DNA of 64,000 nt, taken from contig NZ_JAHKQH010000024.1 in assembly GCF_018861025.1 (NCBI RefSeq), forward strand, positions 82,843 to 146,842, given 5' to 3'. This DNA is from Psychrosphaera sp. B3R10 (lineage in GTDB: Bacteria > Pseudomonadota > Gammaproteobacteria > Enterobacterales > Alteromonadaceae). Positions 49,729 through 58,176 of the stretch are shown in pieces. The position numbers were made by a program, and so were the translations under genes. Position 1 is the first letter of the stretch. Every line of letters begins with the position of its first letter. The notes below the pieces were generated by a model, which ran no database searches, was not told the origin of the DNA, and saw only the letters and a program-made list of their open reading frames with translations.

Positions 49729-51183
49729 GTGACAAAATCGTCTCTTAAACAGCAGAACAGCTCATTGCAAAATGAGCTGAGTTTCGCTGAGCAAAAAGAA
49801 GATTACTTTTCAGCAATTGACATTATCGACAGATTAATTGCATTACAATCCACGTTAAAGCCCGACTTAAAACACAAAGACTTACCTAACTGGCTATTAA
49901 AACATGCTCAGTATTGCGTTCAGGTTGGTAATACCGACGGGGCTATTAAGTCGTTTGATGCCTGCGAAATCTATCGTAGCCAGCTGCCGTTTTTAGATCT
50001 AAACCGGGGTCATTTATACAAAGCGTTGGGCAATAGCGAATACGCAGCTGAGTGCTACAATCAACTTATCACTGAGTATCCTCAATACGTCGGTGTTGGC
50101 TTTTGGTCGTTGGCAGATTTGAAAGACCGTAAATTGCAAAGTTCTGAATTGTCGCAAATCGAATCCTTACTGCATGCTCCTTGTACTGAAGGCAATCAGG
50201 CATTATTAAACTTTGCTCTGGCCAAAGGACTTGAAGCTGCAGGTGATATTGAAAAGGCATTTGATGCGTTAAGTGTGGCAAATCACATTATCGCTAAACA
50301 CCGCCCTTTTCCTGGCAATGCTTATGCCGACTTAATTCGTCAGCAAATACAAAGCTTCAATCGCGGTAACGCGTCAGGCCTAAACTTGCAAACTCAAAGT
50401 AAAAAAACAAATGGTGAATTAGCAACTGAGGCACCGATTTTTATTGTCGGCATGCCGCGCTCGGGCTCGACCTTATTGGAACAGATATTGGCTAGTCATT
50501 CATGGGTTGATACAACAGATGAGTTACCCTTTATCGAACGACTTGCGATAGATATACAACAACTCGGTGGGTACCCGTCTGCTATTTCCCGTTTAACAAA
50601 CGCGCAATTAGACACACTTAGGCGGACTTATTTACAGCAGGCTAGGCAATATACACTTAATGATACCGGCGTTTTTATAGATAAGAACCCTAATAATTTT
50701 ATGCATATAGGGTTAATTAAAACGTTATTCCCAAATGCCAAAGTCATTAATGTGGTAAGAAATCCTCTGGATAATGCGCTTAGTGTTTATAAGCAGTATT
50801 TCTCGGCCGGGCATCATTATTCTTATGATATAAATCATATCGGCTTTTATTGGCAGGGGTATTTGCATTTAAGTCAGTTTTGGCAGCAGACATATGGCCG
50901 TGGTGTGTATTTGGTTAGCTATGCCAAGCTTGTTGAATGTCCTGAAGCTGAAATTAGACGAATGTTAGCTTACTGTGAACTCCCGTTTGAATCGCAGTGT
51001 TTGACCTTCTATCAATCTACAAGAGCAGTATTGACCCCAAGTGTTTCACAAGTACGCCAACCTATAAATAGCCGCTCGATTGGCTCTGGATTAAAATATA
51101 AGGAATGCTTAACCCCACAACAGGTCGCCACATTTGATAAGCTTTGTGAGGACGTAGAGACATTCTTCACAACCTCAATGTAG
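49729..51183 (+). CDS. TPR-domain sulfotransferase, second copy
   Basis: A 484-residue protein with N-terminal TPR-like helices (CVQVGNTDGAIKSFDACEIY, LNRGHLYKALGNSEYAAECY) and a C-terminal PAPS-dependent sulfotransferase domain: IFIVGMPRSGSTLLEQILAS near residue 236 and KVINVVRNPLDNALSVYKQY for the 3'-phosphate. The start is GTG at 49729 with only a weak ribosome-binding site, 30 bases after the ffh stop. It shares its layout with the 42.3-kb gene. The acceptor is not known. It is the first of three inserted genes between ffh and rpsP. Confidence 0.85.
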   Translation: MTKSSLKQQNSSLQNELSFAEQKEDYFSAIDIIDRLIALQSTLKPDLKHKDLPNWLLKHAQYCVQVGNTDGAIKSFDACEIYRSQLPFLDLNRGHLYKALGNSEYAAECYNQLITEYPQYVGVGFWSLADLKDRKLQSSELSQIESLLHAPCTEGNQALLNFALAKGLEAAGDIEKAFDALSVANHIIAKHRPFPGNAYADLIRQQIQSFNRGNASGLNLQTQSKKTNGELATEAPIFIVGMPRSGSTLLEQILASHSWVDTTDELPFIERLAIDIQQLGGYPSAISRLTNAQLDTLRRTYLQQARQYTLNDTGVFIDKNPNNFMHIGLIKTLFPNAKVINVVRNPLDNALSVYKQYFSAGHHYSYDINHIGFYWQGYLHLSQFWQQTYGRGVYLVSYAKLVECPEAEIRRMLAYCELPFESQCLTFYQSTRAVLTPSVSQVRQPINSRSIGSGLKYKECLTPQQVATFDKLCEDVETFFTTSM

Positions 51184-51352
51184 CTTTATTCACCAGCGTT
51201 AAGTTATTTCTGAAGCCAATGAGCCTTTTGCTTTTAATCCCCTCCAAAGATAACCTTAATAAATGCAGTCCGATAAATCCTTAGTCAGCCAAAACACCTT
51301 AAATCGTTTCCAAACATACTTGAAGCACGTATATCGTGAGCATGATTAGTAA

Positions 51353-52354
51353 TTAACGATTAAACTGTGCGACTTCTGGATTGAAACATGGGTCAATTAG
51401 GCAATGGATAAGCATTTTTGTTGATGGACTTTCATTGGTCAATTGAAGCGTTTCGGCAGTTTCGCGACAACGGTGAAATGTGCTGTCGCGCAGTTGATGA
51501 TAATAGTCCCACCCACCCTGAGCCTCGCCGTAGATTGACCAAATTTGACGCCAATCTTGATAAAACGATGCGAGAAGATCTGATAGTGTATCAATCGCGC
51601 TCATTTCATTGCCATCGACCGATTTAACTTCACTTATCAATTCTGTGATCATGTGATTAACTTCTTCTGGACGCATTACCACTGGCGTATTAACACGTTC
51701 ACATCTAATTGGCCTTTGAGCCCCCTCAACAAACGGTAGGGTTGGAAATTGACTTACTTTTTGGATGAACTCTTCGCCTAGCGCCTTACCTAGAGGACTC
51801 AAATTGTCGATATTAATTCCTTGTTTTACCCAGTTCCAAAATCGTGATGAGCCGCTGATATCAACAACTAAATGGACACGCGTTTTATCTGAAGCATTTA
51901 CAACACGGTGGTTTTTCCATGAATCGAAGATCCAAGCATCTCCCTCAGCCATATGGACTTGTTTGTCGCCGCAATAAAAGATCACCTGCTCGTCAGTAAC
52001 GATTGGGATATGGATCCTAACTCGGTCGTACCAATGGTAATTAATGTCACTGTGCAAAGGCACTTCAGCGCCTGCTTCTAAACGCATTAGGCGAGACCGA
52101 CCAACGATTTCATTAAATGATGCGATTACCTGTTGTAAGTAAGGCGAGCGTTTTAATGCCACAGTGGGCGCAATAGGCCCTGAGAACAAGTTGTTCTGAC
52201 CGCCTTGAACACTGAGCAACGGAATAGCTGAATTCCCTTTAAACCCTTCATGATGTGCGACCCATTCATTTTCTGAAAACTGAGTCACTTCCTTTTGAAG
52301 AGCTTCAATATCAAAAGTTATCGGGAGTTGAGTAAATTCGTGTGGCAATTTCAT
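51353..52354 (-). CDS. Aspartyl/asparaginyl beta-hydroxylase-like oxygenase
   Basis: A 333-residue protein whose first 200 residues match the Asp/Asn/Arg hydroxylase family of Fe(II)/2-oxoglutarate dioxygenases. The metal ligands are visible in VPLHSDINYHW (HxD) and the distal His in WKNHRVVNASD, with the 2-oxoglutarate-binding Arg in KTRVHLVVDISG. The C-terminal part is unknown. The start ATG overlaps the upstream sulfotransferase stop (ATGA), so the two are co-translated. The substrate is likely to be shared with that sulfotransferase. Confidence 0.8.
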   Translation of the reverse strand: MKLPHEFTQLPITFDIEALQKEVTQFSENEWVAHHEGFKGNSAIPLLSVQGGQNNLFSGPIAPTVALKRSPYLQQVIASFNEIVGRSRLMRLEAGAEVPLHSDINYHWYDRVRIHIPIVTDEQVIFYCGDKQVHMAEGDAWIFDSWKNHRVVNASDKTRVHLVVDISGSSRFWNWVKQGINIDNLSPLGKALGEEFIQKVSQFPTLPFVEGAQRPIRCERVNTPVVMRPEEVNHMITELISEVKSVDGNEMSAIDTLSDLLASFYQDWRQIWSIYGEAQGGWDYYHQLRDSTFHRCRETAETLQLTNESPSTKMLIHCLIDPCFNPEVAQFNR

Positions 52355-53226
52355 CGATTAAAATCCAAATTGATTTGGCTGGAAGCACTGGCAATAAGAT
52401 GTTCATTTACGTTGTTGACTAACGGTTGGAGTTGCGGCGCGTATTGCAGAATGTCGTCAGCGTGTTTGTGCCATTTTACTTCGTTAGGCTTTGAAACCGT
52501 ATAGCGCGATGTTGCAAGGGGTTGCGTCACCTTCGCCTCTAAATGTTGGTCTAAAACGAGGCCGGAGAATTGTAAGAGTCGATTAACCATCTCTAGCGGG
52601 TTTGCGAGTAGGTCAGCGTAATTAATTGTTATTTTTCTATTTTCGCTAATATTTTTTAGACTTTCTGTAATTGAATGATTACAGGCGTGCCATTGGAAGC
52701 TCGCAATTTTTTCCACCGGAGAACCGACCATGGTCTGCCAATTGTCTGGCAATAATAACGACCATTCGCCATTAAACCCTGGCAGTTGCGGATATGTTCG
52801 AAACCTGCCCGATTGCCATGCTTCTATTATACTGCTGATGTTCGGTAAAGGGTCACGGACTAAATGAATAAATAAAGCGTCAGGAAAAACGTGATTTAAG
52901 AATTCGACTCGCAACGCATTTTTAGGGGTCTTTTCTAAAAATCGAACCGCCTGTTGTTTATTCGGTGGTCGTCCATCTCGGTCGCGTAAACCCATTGAGA
53001 ACCGTTGTTTCAATAAAGACGTTACGGCGCTAGTCGCGTGGTTTTTGGTCAATGTATTGGAAATATAACCGTTTGCAACTGTGCTTAATTCAGGGATATG
53101 TTCGATTACGGCGTGGCTTTCTCCACCGATAGAATAAAGGTTTTTTGTCGCCATTAAGGTTTCAAATAACAGTGTGCTGCCGGAGCGAGGTGCTGCAAGT
53201 ATGATGATGGGTCGGTCAAAGTTCAT
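52351..53226 (-). CDS. Sulfotransferase family protein
   Basis: A 291-residue PAPS-dependent sulfotransferase without TPRs. The 5'-phosphosulfate loop is IIILAAPRSGSTLLFETLMA at residues 7-26, and the 3'-phosphate motif is LFIHLVRDPLPNISSIIEAW. The gene ends in an ATGA overlap with the hydroxylase gene. No signal peptide, so cytoplasmic. The acceptor is unknown. A Trp-rich NGEWSLLLPDNWQTMVG stretch may form part of the acceptor site. Confidence 0.85.
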   Translation of the reverse strand: MNFDRPIIILAAPRSGSTLLFETLMATKNLYSIGGESHAVIEHIPELSTVANGYISNTLTKNHATSAVTSLLKQRFSMGLRDRDGRPPNKQQAVRFLEKTPKNALRVEFLNHVFPDALFIHLVRDPLPNISSIIEAWQSGRFRTYPQLPGFNGEWSLLLPDNWQTMVGSPVEKIASFQWHACNHSITESLKNISENRKITINYADLLANPLEMVNRLLQFSGLVLDQHLEAKVTQPLATSRYTVSKPNEVKWHKHADDILQYAPQLQPLVNNVNEHLIASASSQINLDFNR

Positions 53227-53373
53227 ATAAAAGATAATTTATCACGCATTTAAATGAGTAAATGCCATGATAATCAAATACGCGAAAAAAACCAGACATC
53301 GCCACATTCTAAGTAAGATCTAAGCTAGATATCTGCCTAACAAGATAATCCGCTATTAATAGTCAATTACAAC

Positions 53374-53401
53374 TTGAAATTTAACTCAAAATCCGTACAA
53401 T
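53374..53401 (+). promoter_or_regulatory. Probable promoter of the rpsP operon
   Basis: TTGAAA (53374-53379) and TACAAT (53396-53401) with 16-base spacing, 77 bases upstream of rpsP. Confidence 0.65.
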
Positions 53402-53477
53402 TGCGCGACCTTTTTTGGGGTGTCCAAACTAGGGGGCGAGTAATTCGCCGTAACTAAAAGTAATAATTGAGGAAATT

Positions 53478-53726
53478 ATGGTATCTATTCGTTTAGCTCG
53501 TGGTGGCGCGAAAAAACGTCCATTCTACTCAATCGTAGTTGCAGATAGCCGCCGTTCACGTGACGGTCGTTTCATCGAGAAAATTGGCTTCTTCAACCCG
53601 ATTGCAGCAGGTCAAGAAGAGAAAGTACGCATTGACTTAGATCGTATCGAATACTGGGTTGGTGTTGGCGCGCAGGTTTCTGATCGCGTTGCTAAAATCG
53701 TTAAAGACGCAAAAAAAGCGGCTTAA
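53478..53726 (+). CDS. rpsP: 30S ribosomal protein S16
   Basis: An 82-residue small-subunit protein. [20 protein letters not shown] and [19 protein letters not shown] are the canonical S16 opening. GAGGAAA lies 5 bases before the ATG. It is the first gene of the rpsP-rimM-trmD-rplS operon, with a promoter-like pair upstream. Confidence 0.98.
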   Translation: MVSIRLARGGAKKRPFYSIVVADSRRSRDGRFIEKIGFFNPIAAGQEEKVRIDLDRIEYWVGVGAQVSDRVAKIVKDAKKAA

Positions 53727-53762
53727 TCAATACGATTATTAGCAGAAAGTGAAGGTAATAAA

Positions 53763-54299
53763 ATGAGTCAGTCTCAAAACGAAGAATACATTCTAGTTGG
53801 AAAAATTGGTGCATCATATGGCATCAAAGGCTGGTTTAAGATTAACGCCTACACTGAGGTCCCTGAAGGGATCTTTGATTACGTACCATGGCGTGTAACG
53901 CTTAATGGCAGTAATCGTTTTGTGAAGGTTGCCGAGTGGCGCCGACACAACAAGGGTTTGATTGCGAAGTTTGACGGTGTTGACAACATGAATGATGCTG
54001 AGGCTTGGCTTCATGGCGAAATTTATGTAACAGCCGACCAACTGCCTGAATTGTCTGATGACGAGTTTTATTGGCGTGACTTAAAAGACATGTTAGTAAA
54101 AACCGACAAAGGGTACGATTTAGGAAAAGTATCTGGCCTTATGGAAACGGGATCAAATGATGTTCTTGTAGTGGATGCAAATCCGACCGACGCATTTGGT
54201 AAAACCGAAAGGTTAATCCCATACATCCAGGATGATGTAATACTTTCAGTTAACAAGGAAGAGAACACCATTACGGTGGACTGGGATCCGGGTTTTTGA
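53763..54299 (+). CDS. rimM: Ribosome maturation factor RimM
   Basis: A 178-residue 30S maturation factor that binds S19. The N-terminal barrel ([20 protein letters not shown]) is followed by the PRC-barrel domain ([39 protein letters not shown]). It begins 36 bases after rpsP and ends 19 bases before trmD. Confidence 0.97.
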   Translation: MSQSQNEEYILVGKIGASYGIKGWFKINAYTEVPEGIFDYVPWRVTLNGSNRFVKVAEWRRHNKGLIAKFDGVDNMNDAEAWLHGEIYVTADQLPELSDDEFYWRDLKDMLVKTDKGYDLGKVSGLMETGSNDVLVVDANPTDAFGKTERLIPYIQDDVILSVNKEENTITVDWDPGF

Positions 54300-54318
54300 C
54301 ATTGATGGTTTTAGGATC

Positions 54319-55089
54319 GTGAATTGTCAATTATGGTTAGGCGTAATAACGCTTTTTCCAGAAATGTTTGATGCCATTACCCAACAAGGGGTAATTAGCA
54401 GAGCCATTAAAAACGGTACGATTGACTTTAATGCGTGGAATCCTCGTGATTTTGCCCATGACAGACACAGTACAGTGGATGACCGACCTTACGGTGGTGG
54501 TCCAGGAATGTTAATGATGGTGCAACCTTTGACCGATGCAATTCATGCTGCAAAGCAGGCTGCTGGTGAAGGGGCAAAAGTGATTTATCTTTCTCCTCAG
54601 GGACGAAAGTTAGACCATGAAGGCGTAAAACAGCTTAGCCAACATAATAAATTAGTGTTGGTTGCGGGTCGATACGAGGGAATAGATGAACGAGTTATTC
54701 AATCGGAAATTGACGAAGAATGGTCGATTGGTGATTTTGTTCTGAGCGGCGGTGAACTACCGGCAATGACACTGATAGATGCAGTGTCGAGGATGATACC
54801 TGGTGTGTTGGGACATAAACTCTCAGCAGAGCAAGATTCATTCGCAGATGGTTTGCTAGATTGTCCGCATTATACCAGACCAGAGGTTCTGGATGGTCAA
54901 CGGGTACCTGACGTGTTACTTAGCGGTAATCATGAAAAAATCCGTCAATGGCGATTACAACAATCGCTTGGAAGAACTTGGTTGAAAAGACCAGATTTAA
55001 TTAATCATCTAGCTCTGACTGACGAACAGCAGAAGTTGTTAGCCGCGTTCCAAACCGAACACGACGAAACAAAATGTGAAGCTAAGTAG
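54319..55089 (+). CDS. trmD: tRNA (guanine-N1)-methyltransferase TrmD
   Basis: Methylates G37 of tRNAs with a G36. 256 residues with the trefoil-knot SPOUT fold: [20 protein letters not shown] near the start, [39 protein letters not shown] and the SAM knot [20 protein letters not shown]. The start is GTG 54319 (AGGA 5 bases upstream). It is the third gene of the rpsP operon. Confidence 0.97.
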   Translation: MNCQLWLGVITLFPEMFDAITQQGVISRAIKNGTIDFNAWNPRDFAHDRHSTVDDRPYGGGPGMLMMVQPLTDAIHAAKQAAGEGAKVIYLSPQGRKLDHEGVKQLSQHNKLVLVAGRYEGIDERVIQSEIDEEWSIGDFVLSGGELPAMTLIDAVSRMIPGVLGHKLSAEQDSFADGLLDCPHYTRPEVLDGQRVPDVLLSGNHEKIRQWRLQQSLGRTWLKRPDLINHLALTDEQQKLLAAFQTEHDETKCEAK

Positions 55090-55118
55090 GACAGTGAAAC
55101 TAGAAAAGTGAGAATATA

Positions 55119-55484
55119 ATGAGCAAAGTAAGTCAAAATATCATTAAAGCTCTTGAAGAAGAGCAAATGAAAACTGATGTCCCGGCATTTGGCCCTGGTG
55201 ACACGGTAGTTGTAAAAGTTAAAGTAAGAGAAGGTGCTAAAGAACGTCTACAGGCGTTTGAAGGTTTCGTTCTAGCGAAGAAAAATCGTGGTCTACATTC
55301 TGCTTTTACAGTTCGTAAGATTTCTAACGGTGAAGGTATTGAGCGTACATTCCAAACGCACAGCCCTGTTATCGAAAGCATCGAAGTTAAACGTCGTGGT
55401 GATGTACGTCGCGCTAAACTTTACTACATGCGTGAGCGTTCTGGTAAATCAGCACGTATCAAAGAGAAGTTGCAAAAAAGATAA
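55119..55484 (+). CDS. rplS: 50S ribosomal protein L19
   Basis: A 121-residue L19, slightly longer than the E. coli protein. [40 protein letters not shown] and [20 protein letters not shown] are canonical. Last gene of the operon; a strong terminator follows. Confidence 0.98.
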   Translation: MSKVSQNIIKALEEEQMKTDVPAFGPGDTVVVKVKVREGAKERLQAFEGFVLAKKNRGLHSAFTVRKISNGEGIERTFQTHSPVIESIEVKRRGDVRRAKLYYMRERSGKSARIKEKLQKR

Positions 55485-55545
55485 GAACTTCTTAGCCGAT
55501 GCACCTGCGTGGCAACAATTGCGGCGCAGCAAAAAGCTAATTATT

Positions 55546-55572
55546 AAAGGAGCACATAGTGCTCCTTTTTTT
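55546..55572 (+). terminator. Terminator of the rpsP operon
   Basis: Perfect 10-base arms AAAGGAGCAC / GTGCTCCTTT with loop ATA, then a T-run. Confidence 0.92.
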
Positions 55573-56206
55573 ATGCTTGGCATTTAAACCAAGATTACAG
55601 ACTTTCATTTTAAATACGTCTAACTTGTATTATATCCATCACCGCGCAGAATATTCAGTTGCGATCAGTAGTTTACTCAACTAAAAAGACGGCTCTGTCG
55701 CGCCAGATTGGATAGAAATGGTTGGGCTAGGTGAGCAACGTTGTCTCTAAGATAATAGATCACTATTCATTTGTTATCAGAAACACGTCTTAAAAAAATG
55801 ACTACGTAAAAAGCCCCTTGGTGACCGCTAGTATTGAAATTCTGGTGTGGCTATGGAGGTTTCTCAAGTGTTAAGCGCTAATGAGCTATTTTGGAATTTT
55901 TTCGGTTATGGGAAAGAAACGGTGAAACTCGTCAATTTTATTTAAGCTGTGAGTCTTAAATTCTATGTACTATATGATGTGAATCGTTATATTTTATTGA
56001 TAATCAAGTATGCAGTTATCTTTAAGTCTATTTTTTGGCTACATAGATCGCTGTAAATACTAAAGTTATTCAGTTCTAAGTAAAATAGTTTTGAGGGGAT
56101 GAGGTATATTGTTATGTTGGATAATGTTTGTGCTAAATTGCTGTTTAGACAAATGTTTTTAAACGAAAATTTCAAATATAGATAAAACATTAAAATAGGA
56201 AAGTTT
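55573..56206. other. AT-rich gene-free stretch
   Basis: About 630 bases without a credible gene. The only long frame on the minus strand (to 56253) overlaps the start of the next gene and is low-complexity, so I do not call it. The stretch becomes strongly AT-rich toward 56.0-56.2 kb. Confidence 0.5.
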
Positions 56207-56680
56207 ATGAAAAAGTGGTTATTAGTCAGTTTATGTTTTGTATTCTCGACCACCGTCTTTGCTCATGGGGATGCAAAAGAGTTAGATTTGAAAAAATTTG
56301 CTCAAACTTATTTCGACACTATGGTAAAGACTCAGTTACCCGGTACGACTCCCGAAGCACTAGAAGATTATTTAGCCTTGCTTAAAGATGATATTGGTCA
56401 TTCACATCTTCCGTATGTCACCGACGATTCGCGTCAACCAGATGGCAAACAAGCGATGAGAAAGGGCATGACGTTCTATATGGGCGCGCATACAGAATAC
56501 AAAGCTGAATTGTTAAATGTATTTGTCTTTAATCACTCTGCAATCGCGATTAGGTACAAGAATTCCGTAAAAGGAATCCACCCGCAAAATAATCAGGAAA
56601 TTGCCTATTCGCAGGTTATGATGGAAGTGCTTGAAATTGAAGATGGAAAAGTCGCTGTTATTCGAAAATATCACGAATAA
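56207..56680 (+). CDS. Exported NTF2/SnoaL-like domain protein
   Basis: A 157-residue protein with a signal peptide (KKWLLVSLCFVFSTTVFAHG). The mature part looks like an NTF2/SnoaL-type cone fold: FAQTYFDTMVKTQL, LALLKDDIGHSHLPYVTDDS, then strands VFVFNHSAIAIRYKNSV and VMMEVLEIEDGKVAVIRKYH. Such domains act as small isomerases, hydrolases or binding proteins; no specific activity can be assigned. AGGAAAG precedes the ATG. It stands alone. Confidence 0.78.
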   Translation: MKKWLLVSLCFVFSTTVFAHGDAKELDLKKFAQTYFDTMVKTQLPGTTPEALEDYLALLKDDIGHSHLPYVTDDSRQPDGKQAMRKGMTFYMGAHTEYKAELLNVFVFNHSAIAIRYKNSVKGIHPQNNQEIAYSQVMMEVLEIEDGKVAVIRKYHE

Positions 56681-56826
56681 TATCAAGTAACTTAAAATAG
56701 CGCTGTTTTCAATGCAGAAACTGGTTTTGAATTTTGTGTAGTTTATTAATTCACAAAACAATCATTTTAAATGGTTGGAAAGTTATTTAGAACCTACTCA
56801 AAGCTCAAAATGAGTGGCAAAAATAA

Positions 56827-56846
56827 AAAGGGGAAGTTTCCCCTTT
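56827..56846 (-). terminator. Terminator of the carbamoyltransferase operon
   Basis: Perfect 9-base arms AAAGGGGAA / TTCCCCTTT; on the minus strand TTTATTTTT follows. It lies just beyond the DUF5989-like stop codon. Confidence 0.85.
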
Positions 56847-56849
56847 AAA

Positions 56850-57002
56850 TTAGAATAACGTATAGATAAAGGTTGCTAAAGCTGATTGCTGTGTTGCAAC
56901 TACTAACCCGCCAAGCAGACTTAATATGACAATGATAGGCATGAGCCAGATCTTTTTGCGGACTTTTAAAAATGCCCAAAGGTCAGTTATAAATTCAATC
57001 AT
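56850..57002 (-). CDS. Small DUF5989-like membrane protein
   Basis: A 50-residue gene: MIEFITDLWAFLKVRKKIWL followed by a single hydrophobic segment (PIIVILSLLGGLVVATQQSA) and a short tail. This size and the FLKVRKKIWL motif match the DUF5989 family. Its ATG overlaps the stop of the SxtJ-like gene by one base (TAATG), so it is translationally coupled. DUF5989 and SxtJ proteins are commonly found beside NodU-type carbamoyltransferases; the function is not known. Confidence 0.85.
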   Translation of the reverse strand: MIEFITDLWAFLKVRKKIWLMPIIVILSLLGGLVVATQQSALATFIYTLF

Positions 57003-57400
57003 TAAAACGGATTCTCCAAATTGTTCTTACTCGATTCTGCCTCAGGTTTGACATAATTTGAAGTTGCATTCGTTGGCATTTTTGATTTGTATTGAAGTTT
57101 TCCAAAATAGCGCAGTACAACCCCTAAAGGGGCGATCAATATATAAAAGCTTAAACTCAAAATAATTCGAGTATTAATCCATCCCATTACCCCACCAATC
57201 ACACTCCAAAATTTAAATGGGTAATAAATAAAACTCGGTTTGACTAAGTACAACGACATTAAAACAACAGAGATAGCAAAAGGCCAAAGTTGCCAGTTAT
57301 AGGAAAATAACCAAGGCAGGAACGCCCCAAATATGACAGGAAACGCCCAGCTCATTGTCAATGCAAATGACTTGAGTTCATTTAAGTCGGGTCTATTCAT
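57002..57400 (-). CDS. SxtJ-like membrane protein
   Basis: A 132-residue membrane protein with about three hydrophobic segments: SWAFPVIFGAFLPWLF, LWPFAISVVLMSLYLVKP and ILSLSFYILIAPLGVVLRYF. The pattern matches the SxtJ family. Its ATG overlaps the stop of the repeat-protein gene (ATGA) and its stop overlaps the DUF5989-like start, so the three genes are translated together. SxtJ was named from saxitoxin clusters, but the family is widespread next to carbamoyltransferases. Confidence 0.82.
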   Translation of the reverse strand: MNRPDLNELKSFALTMSWAFPVIFGAFLPWLFSYNWQLWPFAISVVLMSLYLVKPSFIYYPFKFWSVIGGVMGWINTRIILSLSFYILIAPLGVVLRYFGKLQYKSKMPTNATSNYVKPEAESSKNNLENPF

Positions 57401-58173
57401 AGATTCATTCCCTCTATTTTGCTAAAGATGGGTAGGACTGTTAAATAATTATCATGGGTGTCCAAGTTATTTGCGGCATTAATTACCGTCGAATTTGCAT
57501 GGGTGTCCATGTTATTTACTGGATTAATTACCGGCGGGTTTGCATGGGTGTCAACGTTATTTACTGGGTTAATTACCGTCGGATTTGCATGGGTGTCAAC
57601 GTTATTTAACGGGTTAATTACCGTCGAACTTGCATGGGTGTCAACGTTATTTATTACCGTCGAATTTGCGTGGGTGTCCATGTTATTTACTGGGTTAATT
57701 ACCAGCGGGTTTGCATGGGTGTCAACGTTATTTATTACCGTCGAATTTGCGTGGGTGTCCATGTTATTTACTGGATTAATTACCGGCGGGTTTGCATGGG
57801 TGTCAACGTTATTTACTGGGTTAATTACCGGCGGGTTTATATGGGTGTCTATGTTATTTTCTATGTTATTTACCGGGTTAATTACCAGCGGGTTTGCATG
57901 GGTGTCAACGTTATTTACTGGGTTAATTACCAGCGGGTTTGCATGGGTGTCCATGTTATTTACTGGATTAATTACCGTCGAACTTGCATGGGTGTCAACG
58001 TTATTTACGGGGTTAACTACCGGCGGGTTTGCATGGGTGTCCATGTTATTTGCTGGCAAATTCATGTAAGTGTTTGCGTTATTTTTAAGATTAAACCTAA
58101 TTCTGCTACACCGAGGCGAATCGTATTTATCAAAGGTGGATGAGTGAGTTTTATTTGTCATCAGAGAAAACAT
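57397..58173 (-). CDS. DTH-repeat protein in the carbamoyltransferase operon
   Basis: A 258-residue protein. After about 40 residues of ordinary polar sequence (MFSLMTNKTHSSTFDKYD) it consists of about 14 repeats of a 15-residue unit, for example VDTHANPPVINPVNN. Two units are 12 residues (they lack NPV) and one carries an extra IENN. It ends in a short tail (KIEGMNL). There is no signal peptide, membrane segment or catalytic motif. The gene starts 3 bases after the carbamoyltransferase stop and overlaps the SxtJ-like start by ATGA, so it is expressed with them. Function unknown. The repeats are Asn/Pro/Thr-rich and may form a spacer or beta-solenoid. Confidence 0.65.
   Translation of the reverse strand: MFSLMTNKTHSSTFDKYDSPRCSRIRFNLKNNANTYMNLPANNMDTHANPPVVNPVNNVDTHASSTVINPVNNMDTHANPLVINPVNNVDTHANPLVINPVNNIENNIDTHINPPVINPVNNVDTHANPPVINPVNNMDTHANSTVINNVDTHANPLVINPVNNMDTHANSTVINNVDTHASSTVINPLNNVDTHANPTVINPVNNVDTHANPPVINPVNNMDTHANSTVINAANNLDTHDNYLTVLPIFSKIEGMNL
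57450..58044 (-). repeat. Tandem 45-bp minisatellite (core GACACCCA)
   Basis: About 13 full units and one partial unit of a 45-base repeat; two units are 36 bases (9 bases shorter) and one is extended by 12 bases. All changes are multiples of 3, so the reading frame is kept. Each unit on the minus strand has RTKGACACCCATGCAA, then a variable AAC/AGT-CCG/TCG-CCG/CTG/ACG segment, then GTAATTAAC and GTAAATAAC. Several plus-strand frames are also open across it. Confidence 0.95.
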
Positions 58174-58176
58174 CGT

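Noticed and set aside
55987..56253. 88-residue minus-strand frame
   Set aside because: It overlaps the start of the NTF2-like gene, is low-complexity and AT-rich and lacks a ribosome-binding site.
57458..58143. Long plus-strand frames across the 45-bp repeat array that read as hydrophobic repeats (WVSTLFTGLITGGFA type)
   Set aside because: They exist because a 45-base unit without stops stays open in several frames. The minus-strand frame is coupled to its neighbours in the operon and has plausible start and stop contexts; the plus frames do not.
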